A stretch of 24,140 nucleotides of DNA from Verrucomicrobiales bacterium (GTDB lineage: Bacteria > Verrucomicrobiota > Verrucomicrobiia > Verrucomicrobiales > Verrucomicrobiaceae), in the NCBI GenBank assembly GCA_003506995.1, contig DNXB01000266.1, positions 24,396 through 48,535 of the forward strand. Reading direction: 5' to 3'. Made by a program: the position numbers and the translations under genes. The notes beneath the pieces were generated by a model. The model saw only the letters and a program-made list of their open reading frames with translations, was not told the DNA's origin and did no database searches. Positions within the stretch are counted from its first letter, which is position 1. Each line of letters opens with the position of its first letter. Below are positions 16,207 through 23,662 of this stretch, piece after piece.

Positions 16207-16359
16207 TTATTCGGGCTTGGTCTTCGGCAGGTTCGTCGGCAGACGGCCCTCTTTCCAAAGTCCACGGGATTTCAGGAGCTTGACGCGCTCTCCGCGCTTC
16301 AGGACACTGCGCTTGGTGCCGACGGAGCCGGCGGTCTTGAGGCTGCTATGCTGGGACAT
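16207..16359 (-). CDS. Small basic protein (Chlamydiae/Verrucomicrobia rRNA-associated type)
   Basis: This 50-residue, strongly basic protein starts at the ATG at 16359 (MSQHSSLKTAGSVGTKRSVL) and ends in GLWKEGRLPTNLPKTKP. The pattern (SQHSSL, KRSVLKRGERV, W.EG....LPKTKP) matches the short lineage-specific family found in Chlamydiae and Verrucomicrobia (TIGR04137 as I recall it), named as rRNA-associated. The role is presumed to be with the ribosome. Being directly upstream of an rRNA-type pseudouridine synthase (9-bp gap) fits that idea. It is a useful marker for assigning the window to Verrucomicrobiota. A longer upstream frame exists but lacks family similarity. Confidence 0.9.
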   Translation of the reverse strand: MSQHSSLKTAGSVGTKRSVLKRGERVKLLKSRGLWKEGRLPTNLPKTKPE

Positions 16360-16491
16360 GATGGATAACGGGGCTGGGGGTGGTCTGAAAAAGGGCGCGG
16401 AGAATAGCCGCCCGCTTCCAGGGTGCAAGGGGTTTGTGAGGGGGGCGGCCCGGTCTCAGGAAACGCTGAACAAATCAAACAGCAGTGATCA

Positions 16492-16563
16492 AATCTTCCT
16501 CTTCCTCCTGCTCCTACTCTTTCTCCCCCCCAAGGCACGAGGAGAAGCAGGAGGAGTAGGATT
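16492..16563. repeat. Inverted pair of hexamer repeats, intergenic
   Basis: The left arm (16492-16527) reads on the plus strand as hexamers AATCTT, CCTCTT, CCTCCT, GCTCCT, ACTCTT, TCTCCC. The right arm (16539-16563) on the minus strand reads AATCCT, ACTCCT, CCTGCT, TCTCCT. Both fit roughly NYTCYT, so the arms are inverted copies of one period-6 word. It occupies most of the 236-bp gap between the small basic protein gene and the short ORF after the second nucleotidyltransferase. No promoter or terminator was recognised in the rest of the gap. Confidence 0.7.
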
Positions 16564-16595
16564 GGAGCATGCGGCGATTAAAAACAGCGGTTTCC

Positions 16596-16892
16596 TCAAT
16601 AGAAGCTGCCAAAGACCGGCGGAATCTCGCGCACGACCACCCGCAGGCTCAGACCGTGCCGGCTCAGTTCTGCATCAAGGGCGTCATCCGCTTCCGGGGC
16701 GGACTCCAACACCTTCTCCACCCAAGGGCGGTAGGTTTGGGCAAATCTTTGGGCGCCAGGGTGTTTTTCATCCGCCCAATGCTTGAGCAGGCGCTGTTTG
16801 GCGGAGGGGCGTTTCCACAGCAGGCGGCCATACTCCAGCCGCGCCTGATCATGCAGGAGCAGGGGCCAGCGTTGATGGGGAAGGGGAGTCAT
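16596..16892 (-). CDS. Hypothetical small protein after nucleotidyltransferase
   Basis: This protein has 98 residues from the ATG at 16892; a TTG at 16931 is an alternative start that would leave only 6 bp to the preceding stop. The sequence is rich in Arg, Trp and Leu (WPLLLHDQARLEYGRLLWKR, HWADEKHPGAQRFAQTYRPW) and looks mostly helical. No family is recognised. It directly follows a nucleotidyltransferase gene on the same strand, so it may be its partner, in the same order as the pair at 7279-7982. The two small proteins do not look alike in sequence. Confidence 0.6.
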   Translation of the reverse strand: MTPLPHQRWPLLLHDQARLEYGRLLWKRPSAKQRLLKHWADEKHPGAQRFAQTYRPWVEKVLESAPEADDALDAELSRHGLSLRVVVREIPPVFGSFY

Positions 16893-16937
16893 GGGCGGGT
16901 CAAGTATGCCACTGCACGGCGGAACCTGCAATGACGC

Positions 16938-17390
16938 TCAAATCAGGCCCAGGCTGGCAGCAAATGCCTGATGCGCCCGGTCTCGGGCTTCATTGCGCGC
17001 GATTTTGGGTGCCAGCAGATCCGCCGCCGTCGGAACAATCACGGTCAGTCTGTCGCGATAGGTTTCAGAAAATGCACGATCACGCCATCCGATTGGCAGA
17101 TGATCCAAAACCATGCGCGGCATCAAGTTCACATGCCAGCCGTGTGTCTGCTCAAACTCGCTGCCGATCAGGGCGTCGTAGGCCAGTTCAGCGATGGCGT
17201 CGCTTTCCGTCACCGGATCGGCGTCCATGCTGTTTTCAGGCAGAGGATCGTCGCGGCCAATCCTCGCCACATGCCAGAGGATGGCCGCTGAACCGATCAA
17301 AATCATCTCCGCAGGCTCCGTCAGCCGCACAGCCCATTCGTTGAGCCAGTCGATGACCTGATGCGGATGGCTCAATTCTCGCTTCGGCAT
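16938..17390 (-). CDS. Nucleotidyltransferase-like protein (DUF6036-like)
   Basis: This 150-residue protein starts at the ATG at 17390, 17 bp after the gatB stop. It shows a reduced nucleotidyltransferase core: EMILIGSAAILWHV (Gly-Ser at 33-34), then SMDADPVTE with Asp pair D56 and D58, then YDALIGSEFEQTHGWHVNLMP and LAPKIARNEARDRAHQAFA. The layout resembles DUF6036-type stand-alone nucleotidyltransferases, which are often the catalytic half of toxin-antitoxin-like pairs. The second Gly of the usual GG is Ser here. Substrate and activity are unknown. It is cotranscribed, judging by spacing, with gatB upstream and the small ORF downstream. Confidence 0.65.
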   Translation of the reverse strand: MPKRELSHPHQVIDWLNEWAVRLTEPAEMILIGSAAILWHVARIGRDDPLPENSMDADPVTESDAIAELAYDALIGSEFEQTHGWHVNLMPRMVLDHLPIGWRDRAFSETYRDRLTVIVPTAADLLAPKIARNEARDRAHQAFAASLGLI

Positions 17391-17407
17391 GATGGTTTGG
17401 TTTGAAG

Positions 17408-18958
17408 TTACCCCAGCACCTTCTTCCGCACGATCTCCGTGACCATCTTCGGGTTCGCCTTCCCCTGGCTGGCCTTCATGGCCTGGCCGGTGAACCAGTT
17501 CATGGCCTTTTCGTTGCCAGCCTGGACTTCGGCGACTTTGTCGGGGTTCGCGGCCAGGATTTGCTCGACGATGGCCTCTAGGGCACCGGTGTCGCTGACC
17601 TGCTCGAAGCCTTTGGCCTTGATGATTTCGGCGGCGGGTTTGCCGGTTTCCAACATCTCTGGCAAAACAATTTTGCCTTGGGCGGCGGAAATCTTGCCAG
17701 ACTCAACTTGATACACGAAGTCCGCAAAAGCTTGGCCAGAAATTGGGAACTGGCTGGTAGAAGCGGCCTCAGATGGAGGCGACCCGAAGCCTGCAGGAAC
17801 CGAATAATCTATTGTTGGTGTTTCAGGCGTGGTTCCAGGAAGGATATAGCTGATCTTAGAGTTCAGAGTGCCGAGGTAATCATTGAGGAGCCAATTAGCG
17901 ATCTTTTTCGGTGGCACATCGCTACGAGCAGAAACCGCTGCTTCGTAGTAGCCTGATAGGGCCAATGTGCTTGAAAGCACAGATGCATCATAGGGGCTTA
18001 CTGAATACTCCTGCTCAAAGCGGGCGCGTTTTTCATGCGGCAGCTCGGGCACCTGCGGTTTCATCTTGGCGACGAGTTCGGCGGTGCGGACCGGGAGCAG
18101 ATCGGGATCAGGGAAGTAGCGGTAGTCGTGCGCGTCCTCCTTCGTGCGCATGAGCGTGGTCTCGCCGCGGTCATCATCCCAGCGGCGGGTGCTTTGGATG
18201 AGTTTTTCGCCGCGATCCAGGGCCTCGGCCTGACGTTCGGTTTCAAACTTGATGGCGCGGCGCACGGCGGACATCGAGTTGAGGTTTTTGAGTTCGATCT
18301 TCGCTCCCAGCTCATTCTGGCCTTCGGGCCGCAGGGAAATGTTCACGTCGCAGCGCAGGTTGCCCTTTTCCATGTCGGCATCGCTCACGCCGCCGTAGAT
18401 CAAAATCTGCCGCAGGCTGGTCAGGTAGGCGAATGCCTCCTCCGCGCTGTCGATGTCGGGATCGCTGACGATTTCCATCAGCGGCGTGCCGGCGCGGTTG
18501 AAGTCGAGCGTGGTGAACTTGTCGTGGTGCGTCGATTTGCCCACGTCTTCTTCCAAATGGATGCGTGTGAGCTTCACCACCTTGCCGGGCTTCGCGATGC
18601 TCTTCTGCGCGTCCTTCGGATACGCCAAGTCATACAGCGGCACGCCGCCGCCGATGCACAGCGGCAGGTCGAACTGCGTGATCTGGTAGTTCTTCGGCAT
18701 GTCTGGATAAAAGTAGTTTTTGCGGTCCCACTTCACCAGCGGCGGCGTCTCGCAGCCCAGCATCATGCCGGTGAGGATGGTCTTCTCGATGGCGGCGGCG
18801 TTTAGCACGGGCAGAGCGCCCGGCAGGCCGAGGCAGGTGGGGCAGGTGTGCGTGTTCGGCTCCGCGCCATACTCCACCGGACAGGCACAGAACATCTTGC
18901 TCTGCGTGGTGAGCTGCGCGTGAACTTCGAGGCCGATGGTGACGATGTACTTGGGCAT
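17408..18958 (-). CDS. gatB: Aspartyl/glutamyl-tRNA amidotransferase subunit B
   Basis: This 516-residue protein begins MPKYIVTIGLEVHAQL and shows GatB landmarks: FCACPVEYGAEPNTHTCPTC (zinc-binding cysteines), GLPGALPVLN, KNYFYPDMPKNYQITQ, HLEEDVGKSTH, NRAGTPLMEIVS, NLRCDVNISLRP, KIELKNLNS and a YqeY-like tail ending in GKANPKMVTEIVRKKV. With GatA and GatC it amidates Glu-tRNA(Gln) or Asp-tRNA(Asn); gatA and gatC are not in this window. Between LNDYLGTLN and PISGQAFADF there is an unusual insert of about 30 residues (DYSVPAGFGSPPSE...), encoded near 17750-17860 by less GC-rich DNA. It is followed within 17 bp by a nucleotidyltransferase gene. Confidence 0.96.
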   Translation of the reverse strand: MPKYIVTIGLEVHAQLTTQSKMFCACPVEYGAEPNTHTCPTCLGLPGALPVLNAAAIEKTILTGMMLGCETPPLVKWDRKNYFYPDMPKNYQITQFDLPLCIGGGVPLYDLAYPKDAQKSIAKPGKVVKLTRIHLEEDVGKSTHHDKFTTLDFNRAGTPLMEIVSDPDIDSAEEAFAYLTSLRQILIYGGVSDADMEKGNLRCDVNISLRPEGQNELGAKIELKNLNSMSAVRRAIKFETERQAEALDRGEKLIQSTRRWDDDRGETTLMRTKEDAHDYRYFPDPDLLPVRTAELVAKMKPQVPELPHEKRARFEQEYSVSPYDASVLSSTLALSGYYEAAVSARSDVPPKKIANWLLNDYLGTLNSKISYILPGTTPETPTIDYSVPAGFGSPPSEAASTSQFPISGQAFADFVYQVESGKISAAQGKIVLPEMLETGKPAAEIIKAKGFEQVSDTGALEAIVEQILAANPDKVAEVQAGNEKAMNWFTGQAMKASQGKANPKMVTEIVRKKVLG

Positions 18959-18965
18959 GTTGGGA

Positions 18966-18993
18966 AATGACGAAATCAGAATGACGAAAGGTG
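18966..18993. repeat. Short heptamer repeat just upstream of gatB
   Basis: Four consecutive heptamers, AATGACG, AAATCAG, AATGACG, AAAGGTG, lie 8 nt before the gatB ATG on the opposite strand sense. The period of 7 is the same as that of the repeat inserted in the PSD1 gene, but the word differs. No inverted partner is visible in the 89-bp gap. Confidence 0.5.
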
Positions 18994-19047
18994 CGGATGA
19001 AAGCGAGAGCCGGGACGGTGTTTAACAACTGATGCCCCGACTCCGTG

Positions 19048-20358
19048 CTAGGGAGCAGACTCAACCATGACAACACGGAAGCCGTAGTGGTGGCTGCGAA
19101 AGTCGGGATTACGGTGAAATCGGCCTGACGATAGCAGATTCGCACGAACGCCATCGTACCAACAACCACCCCGCAGAACGTGATCTTCTTTCGCGTTGTC
19201 AAACCAGTCCTCACACTGTTCTCGCACATTACCATCCATGTCATAAAGGCCGAGCTTGTTGGGCTTGAAGCTCATCACAGGTGCAGTGGTAGGGAAGCCG
19301 TCATCATAGCCGTCAAGATATACAGCAATGCTGTTCGGTGCCTTCTGTTTCCGGCTTTGGTCGGAGTAGTTTCCGGAGTCTTTTGGTGGCGGCCATTCGC
19401 CGCCCCAGGGGAAGTCGGTTTGGCTTTTGAAGACGGTGTCGGGTGTGGTGTCCTTCTTCCGGTTCTCATCTCGCCCGATGCCGACGGCGTAGCTCCACTC
19501 CTGATCGGTGGGCAGACGATATGTTTTGCCTTCTTTCTTGGAGAGCCAGGCGCAGAATTTCTGTGTGTCCTCCCAGCTTACTTTCGTGACGGGATGTTCC
19601 TCGGGCCGGTCCGTGGGGGTGAAGCCATCCGTGCTCTGATCTTTCCACGTTTCGTCCACGCCCGGTTCCTCCGCCGCATATGCCGCGTAATCCTTGTAAC
19701 GCGTCTCATGAATGCAAAAGAACACATTGGTTCCGGCCAGGGGCACGAACTTCATGCTGAGGCTGTTTGTGAGGGATTTCTCACTTGGTGCTGAAATCGC
19801 GTTTGCTTCAGTTCTCGTATCAGCCCCACTGGCAACCAAGTTTGTGAGCAAATCCTCGCGCATTTTCTTCAAAGCCATCGCCTCCTCCAGCTTGCCGCCT
19901 TTAGTCATGGTCAACATCAAGGCTTCGAGTGACTTGGCATACACCTCTTTCAGTGGGCGGAGTTTCTTATCACGATCGAGTTCCAGCCGTCCCAGGGCCG
20001 CACGGTAAGTGGCACGCATGGTTTTGAGACCGGCGGGAGTCTTCGCGTCATCCTGCGCTGGCACATATTTACCGGACAAAATGGCCTCCTTCTCGGTCTT
20101 GATGGCAAAGGCATCATCCAAACTTCCCTTCTTTTGGGCAGCCTCCTGCGCACGGTCCAATGCGGCGGCAAACTTCGCATTCAGGTCTGCCACGGCAAGC
20201 TCATGCGGGCGCAAAACATCCAGCTTCACTTTTTCATCGTACTTCGCCTGCAACTCGGCCACTTCTGGAGCCACTGCCGTTTGCGAAAGAGCAGCGGGAC
20301 ATGTGAACACAATCGCTGCAAAACAGATACAGATTCGGAGTGCGGGCAATGTTTGCAT
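19048..20358 (-). CDS. Secreted SUMF1/FGE-sulfatase-domain protein with helical N-terminus
   Basis: This 436-residue protein has a signal peptide (residues 1-26, ending ALSQ). Residues about 30-185 are rich in Ala, Lys and Glu (VAELQAKYDEKVKLDVL, LNAKFAAALDRAQEAAQKKG) and look like coiled coil. From about 205 a SUMF1-like domain follows: FFCIHETRYKDYAAY, HPVTKVSWEDTQKFCAWL, YRLPTDQEWSYAVG, LGLYDMDGNVREQCEDWF, VLRGGCWYDG and YGFRVVM. It retains one Cys near the usual active site (RGGCW), but the Cys pair of true formylglycine-generating enzymes is not evident, so a binding or structural role is likelier than sulfatase maturation. Such fusions are common in Verrucomicrobiota and Planctomycetota. 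It is cleanly separated from gatB (89 bp). Confidence 0.88.
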   Translation of the reverse strand: MQTLPALRICICFAAIVFTCPAALSQTAVAPEVAELQAKYDEKVKLDVLRPHELAVADLNAKFAAALDRAQEAAQKKGSLDDAFAIKTEKEAILSGKYVPAQDDAKTPAGLKTMRATYRAALGRLELDRDKKLRPLKEVYAKSLEALMLTMTKGGKLEEAMALKKMREDLLTNLVASGADTRTEANAISAPSEKSLTNSLSMKFVPLAGTNVFFCIHETRYKDYAAYAAEEPGVDETWKDQSTDGFTPTDRPEEHPVTKVSWEDTQKFCAWLSKKEGKTYRLPTDQEWSYAVGIGRDENRKKDTTPDTVFKSQTDFPWGGEWPPPKDSGNYSDQSRKQKAPNSIAVYLDGYDDGFPTTAPVMSFKPNKLGLYDMDGNVREQCEDWFDNAKEDHVLRGGCWYDGVRANLLSSGRFHRNPDFRSHHYGFRVVMVESAP

Positions 20359-20464
20359 GGCAGAATGGGGGGCTGTTAGGAATCCAATTGTGGATGATCA
20401 ATCTGAGCCTGAATTGATGTTTTGGTGATGAGGTTTCATCAACGAAACGTGGCTAGGAAGGGAT

Positions 20465-20980
20465 CTATAGCAGGTCGAACGAAGTCAAAATGCCCTCTAA
20501 TTCATTGCATGTGTCGTTCCTAAACACCAACAAGGGCTGACCTTTAAATTTCTCATCATTGAGCCGTTCCAAGGCTTCCTCCACGCTGTTTGTCACACAA
20601 GCCCTTTTTGCTTCAGGCAAAGAGATACCCTCCGCTTTTGCTTTTTCGAGAGGCGTTGCAAGCCCGCCATTTCGATTCGAACGCGTTTGCAGGTATCGTG
20701 CTACTTCCAAATCAACCACCAACCGCCATTTACCGTCTTCATCCTGGACAGGCAGGTACGAAAACGAGTTGGTCAGCATGATCTGCCGCACAAAACTGAC
20801 TGGCTGCCAAAGATGGGCGCAAACCGGATTACGGATCATGAAGTCACTGACGAGGTTGCTCATATTTTCTTTGATTTTCAGGGCATCTTCCAAAATCAAA
20901 GCCAGTTCGATGGCATTGACAGTGAGGTGACGCGCAAATGCTCCAATATGCAGGGCGTCATTACGCGCGTTTCTGACCAT
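20465..20980 (-). CDS. CBS-domain protein, downstream part of the interrupted gene
   Basis: If translation restarts, the ATG at 20980 gives 171 residues. It opens with MVRNARNDALHIGAFARHLT and a long helix (NAIELALILEDAL), then a CBS unit (DFMIRNPVCAHLWQPVSFVRQIMLTNSFSYLPVQDEDGKW) and a second one (KRACVTNSVEEALERLNDEKFKGQPLLVF, ending EGILTSFDLL). CBS pairs usually bind adenine nucleotides and regulate an attached domain. No good ribosome-binding site is visible before 20980. The stretch is less GC-rich than most of the window. It is 106 bp from the SUMF1-like gene. Confidence 0.7.
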   Translation of the reverse strand: MVRNARNDALHIGAFARHLTVNAIELALILEDALKIKENMSNLVSDFMIRNPVCAHLWQPVSFVRQIMLTNSFSYLPVQDEDGKWRLVVDLEVARYLQTRSNRNGGLATPLEKAKAEGISLPEAKRACVTNSVEEALERLNDEKFKGQPLLVFRNDTCNELEGILTSFDLL

Positions 20981-21001
20981 ATCAAAGAGCTGTGTGAAGG
21001 A

Positions 21002-21238
21002 TTAATGCACATGACGCCATTTGCCAGGAACGTAAGAGGCTAACGGCGAGTTTTCTGCCACGAGTTCCAGCACGGATTCGTATTTGCCCAAATCTCTGAC
21101 CTTGCCAAAACAGAGAATCCCCAGCTTCTCTATGACATGGATGATTCCGTCGAACGCCTCGGCGTCTTTGGTCGCATTTTCCCGAGCTGCCTGAAGCTCA
21201 AGCCGGAATACACGGGCAGATTTTTCATTTAACGGCAT
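21002..21238 (-). CDS. N-terminal helical part of the interrupted HEPN-like/CBS gene
   Basis: This 78-residue product from the ATG at 21238 is predicted to be largely helical (VFRLELQAARENATKDAEAF, then IIHVIEKLGILCF) and ends ASYVPGKWRHVH at the TAA. On its own it has no recognisable complete domain; it makes sense as the first half of the helical bundle that contains RNDALH downstream. The 146 bp between its start and the divergent antitoxin-like gene show no clear promoter or operator. Confidence 0.55.
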   Translation of the reverse strand: MPLNEKSARVFRLELQAARENATKDAEAFDGIIHVIEKLGILCFGKVRDLGKYESVLELVAENSPLASYVPGKWRHVH

Positions 21239-21384
21239 TAGGCGTGATAAGGGAAACCATAGCGGCCTGCAACCCCTTTGGCGGAATGACGGCTTGCAAG
21301 GAACAAGCGACGGATGACTCCCCCGCAGTTTTCACCATCTGAAATTTGGCTGGAATCTGGTGCGTCGAAGCATAGTCTCCCTCC

Positions 21385-21618
21385 ATGCCCGCCGTCGCCA
21401 CCCTCATCGCCGAGGAAGCCGCCGCACTTCCGGCGGACAAGCAGTCCTCCGTGCTCGACTATGTGCTGTTCATCAAGCAGCAGGCCGCCGAGGAGGACGG
21501 GGACGCGGCGTGGGAGCGAATCATCTCCGATCCCCGGCCCCGCCCCAAACTCATCGCCTACATGGAAGCCGCCATGGCTGAGGGAGAAAGCGAACCCCTG
21601 GACCTCGACAAGCTGTGA
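21385..21618 (+). CDS. Antitoxin-like small protein (DUF2281-like)
   Basis: This 77-residue acidic protein has an N-terminal pattern (TLIAEEAAALPADKQSSVLDYVLFIK) and a C-terminal pattern (ISDPRPRPKLIAYMEAAMAEG, ending EPLDLDKL) that recur in small antitoxin-type proteins of the DUF2281 kind. In such systems a toxin gene follows, but only 42 bp separate it from the convergent CvpA-like gene, and none is present on the plus strand. It is therefore an orphan, or its partner has been lost. It is much richer in G and C than the neighbouring HEPN-like/CBS gene. The toxin-antitoxin assignment is inference. Confidence 0.65.
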   Translation: MPAVATLIAEEAAALPADKQSSVLDYVLFIKQQAAEEDGDAAWERIISDPRPRPKLIAYMEAAMAEGESEPLDLDKL

Positions 21619-21660
21619 TCTCTCAGGTCACGTCTTCTTTCTGGCACCTCCTGAAACCTC

Positions 21661-22542
21661 TCACCGCAGCGTCACCGGCTGCGGGCGCTGATAAACGACG
21701 GAATCCATCGCCTGTTCAAGCGCCAATCCGCTGAGCACGGGCTCCAGGTCCGGGTGGTGGGCGGCTTCCTCGACCTTTTTCATCTGCATCAGCCCGGCGA
21801 AGTCCTGTTTCTCGATGGCCTTGCGCACCTCCGGGTCATAGCCGAGCTCGGCGATGCGCGGGTGGTTCAGCGCGGCGGCCGTGGAGGGGCTTTGGGCGGC
21901 GAGGCGCTGCCACATGCTGCCTTCCGGCCACAGAATCAGCAGGCGGGCGAGGTTCGCGGTGGCCTTGATGTCATACGGATCGAATTTTTCGGCCAGCTTG
22001 CCAAAGGGGCTGCCGTCCATGCGCTGGCTGAGGCTGTGCCAGAAGGATTTCGCCTGGCTTTCCAGTTCGCCGCCTTTTTTCATCACCTCGGAGGCGCTTT
22101 CCATGCCGTAAATGTTGCCGACGAGCCGCAGCACCATGCTGGCGATCCACAGCAGCGCCCCGGAGGGGATGAAGCTCATCATCACCCCTTTCCAGCCGGC
22201 CATGCCGCCGAGGATTTTCAGGAGGCCCAGGGTGGCCAGGAGATACATGCCGAGCTTGCACAAAAAGTAGGTCAGCAGGCCGGCGGCGGCGGAAAGCATC
22301 AGCAGGCGGTCGGTGCTCATGCCCATGCCCGTCGCGCCAAAAATCTGCACACGATGCCGGAACACATACCACGCGACGCCCACGGAGACCGCCAGCGTCG
22401 CCACGCCGACAATCTGGCGCACCGCGCCACGGGCGAAGGCCAGGCCGGCGGCGAAAAACAAGAAGCCGACGATGCCCCAGTTCACCCAGGTGCTGGAGGG
22501 CACCTTCTGGACGGTTTCGAGCACTTCGCTGGTCGTTGGCAT
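21661..22542 (-). CDS. CvpA-like membrane protein
   Basis: This 293-residue protein starts at the ATG at 22542 (MPTTSEVLETVQKVPSSTWV); a longer frame exists but lies over the trpD 3' end. The N-terminal half has about four membrane segments. The first pair matches the CvpA/colicin V production pattern: WGIVGFLFFAAGLAFARGAVRQIVGVATLAV (Gly-x-x-x-Arg-Gly, then a long hydrophobic stretch), followed by LLTYFLCKLGMYLLATLGLL and a later LLWIASMVLRL. The C-terminal 130 residues are soluble and helical. The CvpA assignment is tentative. It lies 49 bp downstream of trpD on the same strand and converges with the antitoxin-like gene. Confidence 0.6.
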   Translation of the reverse strand: MPTTSEVLETVQKVPSSTWVNWGIVGFLFFAAGLAFARGAVRQIVGVATLAVSVGVAWYVFRHRVQIFGATGMGMSTDRLLMLSAAAGLLTYFLCKLGMYLLATLGLLKILGGMAGWKGVMMSFIPSGALLWIASMVLRLVGNIYGMESASEVMKKGGELESQAKSFWHSLSQRMDGSPFGKLAEKFDPYDIKATANLARLLILWPEGSMWQRLAAQSPSTAAALNHPRIAELGYDPEVRKAIEKQDFAGLMQMKKVEEAAHHPDLEPVLSGLALEQAMDSVVYQRPQPVTLR

Positions 22543-22591
22543 GGGAATGATCGTAACATCTCTCGCCGCGCTGTCTCGTGGGAAAATGGCC

Positions 22592-23629
22592 TCAGCACAG
22601 GTCCTGCATGGCCCGCAGCTTCGCATGCGCCGCGCCGCGCTGGAGAAGATCCTCCGCCAGCGCCTTGCCCGCAGGCAGATCAGGGGCCTGGCCTGTGATG
22701 ACAAAACCCGCCGCCGCGTTCAGCACGGCGATGTCGTGCTTCGCGCCTTTGATGGTCCCGGCCAGCACGCCTTCGAGGATCGCCGCGTTCTCTGCCGCAT
22801 CGCCGCCGACAAGCTCTTCGAGCTTCGCTTTGCCGAAGCCGAGAGCCTTGGGATCGATCTTCGTCTCGCTGAGCCTGCCATTTTCGAGCTGGCAGACTTC
22901 GTTCATGCCCAGCGTGGAGAGTTCATCCATGCCTTGACCGGACCCGGCACTGCCATGCACCACCCAGGCGCCTTTGCGGCCGAGTTGGACGAGGATTTCG
23001 CCAAAGGCCCGCGTCAGCTTGGGATCAAACACGCCGATGAGCTGGTAGTCCGGCCGACCGGGGTTCAAAAGCGGCCCCAGCACGTTGAAAATCGAGCGCT
23101 GGCCCTCGGCGGCGAGCATCTTCCGCGCTTCCGCCACCGCCTTGAACGCCGGATGATACAGCGGCGCGAAAAAGAAGCCCAGACCGATGCTTTCGATGCC
23201 TTCCACCACACGCTCCTTCGGCAGGTCGATTTTGATGCCCAGCGCCTCCAGCACATCCGCGCCACCTGCCTTCGAGGTGATGCCCCGGTTGCCATGCTTC
23301 GTCACGCACACGCCACCGGCGGCCAGGATGAACATCGCCGTGCTCGACACATTGAAGAGATGCAACTGGTCGCCGCCCGTGCCGACCACGTCCAGCATCG
23401 GTCCCGGCAGCCTCGTGCGGTCCAGGCCCGGATCGACCGCCAGTTTGAGGAATTCATTCACAAAGGCCGCGATCTCCGCCGGCGTCTCGCCCTTCTGCGC
23501 CAGCGCCCGCAAAAAATCCGCCTTCGCCGCCGACTCAATGGCCGGATCGACCAAATGCGCCGCTGCTTCAGCGGTCTGAGCGTCGGTGAGGTTCGTTTTG
23601 GCGAGAAGCTGGCGGCTCAGTGATTCCAT
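22592..23629 (-). CDS. trpD: Anthranilate phosphoribosyltransferase
   Basis: This 345-residue protein starts at the ATG at 23629; a TTG at 23641 is possible. It transfers the phosphoribosyl group of PRPP to anthranilate in tryptophan synthesis. Visible motifs are the PRPP-binding GTGGD (residues 83-87), KHGNRG (111-116) followed by GGADVLEALG, RSIFNVLGPLLNP, and HGSAGSGQGMDELS with GDAAENAAIL towards the C-terminus. The length equals that of typical TrpD. No other trp genes are in the window, so the pathway is probably dispersed. It is followed by a CvpA-like gene and is divergent from the Hsp70 gene, sharing a 125-bp gap that holds an inverted repeat. Confidence 0.96.
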   Translation of the reverse strand: MESLSRQLLAKTNLTDAQTAEAAAHLVDPAIESAAKADFLRALAQKGETPAEIAAFVNEFLKLAVDPGLDRTRLPGPMLDVVGTGGDQLHLFNVSSTAMFILAAGGVCVTKHGNRGITSKAGGADVLEALGIKIDLPKERVVEGIESIGLGFFFAPLYHPAFKAVAEARKMLAAEGQRSIFNVLGPLLNPGRPDYQLIGVFDPKLTRAFGEILVQLGRKGAWVVHGSAGSGQGMDELSTLGMNEVCQLENGRLSETKIDPKALGFGKAKLEELVGGDAAENAAILEGVLAGTIKGAKHDIAVLNAAAGFVITGQAPDLPAGKALAEDLLQRGAAHAKLRAMQDLC

Positions 23630-23662
23630 GCGCTGATTCAATCATCAAAAGCCAGATCGTAA

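Larger units (their letters stand above)
20465..21238 (-). pseudogene. HEPN-like/CBS gene interrupted by an in-frame TAA
   Basis: The frame from the ATG at 21238 reads 78 codons to a TAA (21004-21002). It then continues in the same frame through SFTQLFDMVRNARNDALH to the stop at 20465, so the uninterrupted product would be 257 residues. The two halves belong together: the helical N-terminal domain runs into the RNDALH segment (codons 92-97) without a frame change, and RN...H fits the R-x4-H motif of HEPN domains. Two CBS-like units follow. The stop is a single-codon event (from CAA, AAA, GAA, TAC or similar). It may be a real nonsense mutation, a sequencing error or a readthrough site. Confidence 0.7.

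Noticed and set aside
19048..20358. Active formylglycine-generating enzyme
   Set aside because: The catalytic Cys pair is not evident; only one Cys is seen in the RGGCW segment, and the protein has a long helical N-terminus.
20419..20440. Hairpin between the CBS gene and the SUMF1-like gene (tgatga/tcatca stem)
   Set aside because: A 6-bp stem without a T-run; it is as likely by chance.
22313..23623. 436-codon plus-strand open frame opposite trpD and the CvpA-like gene
   Set aside because: It spans two real genes on the other strand, including trpD with all its motifs, so it is a shadow frame.
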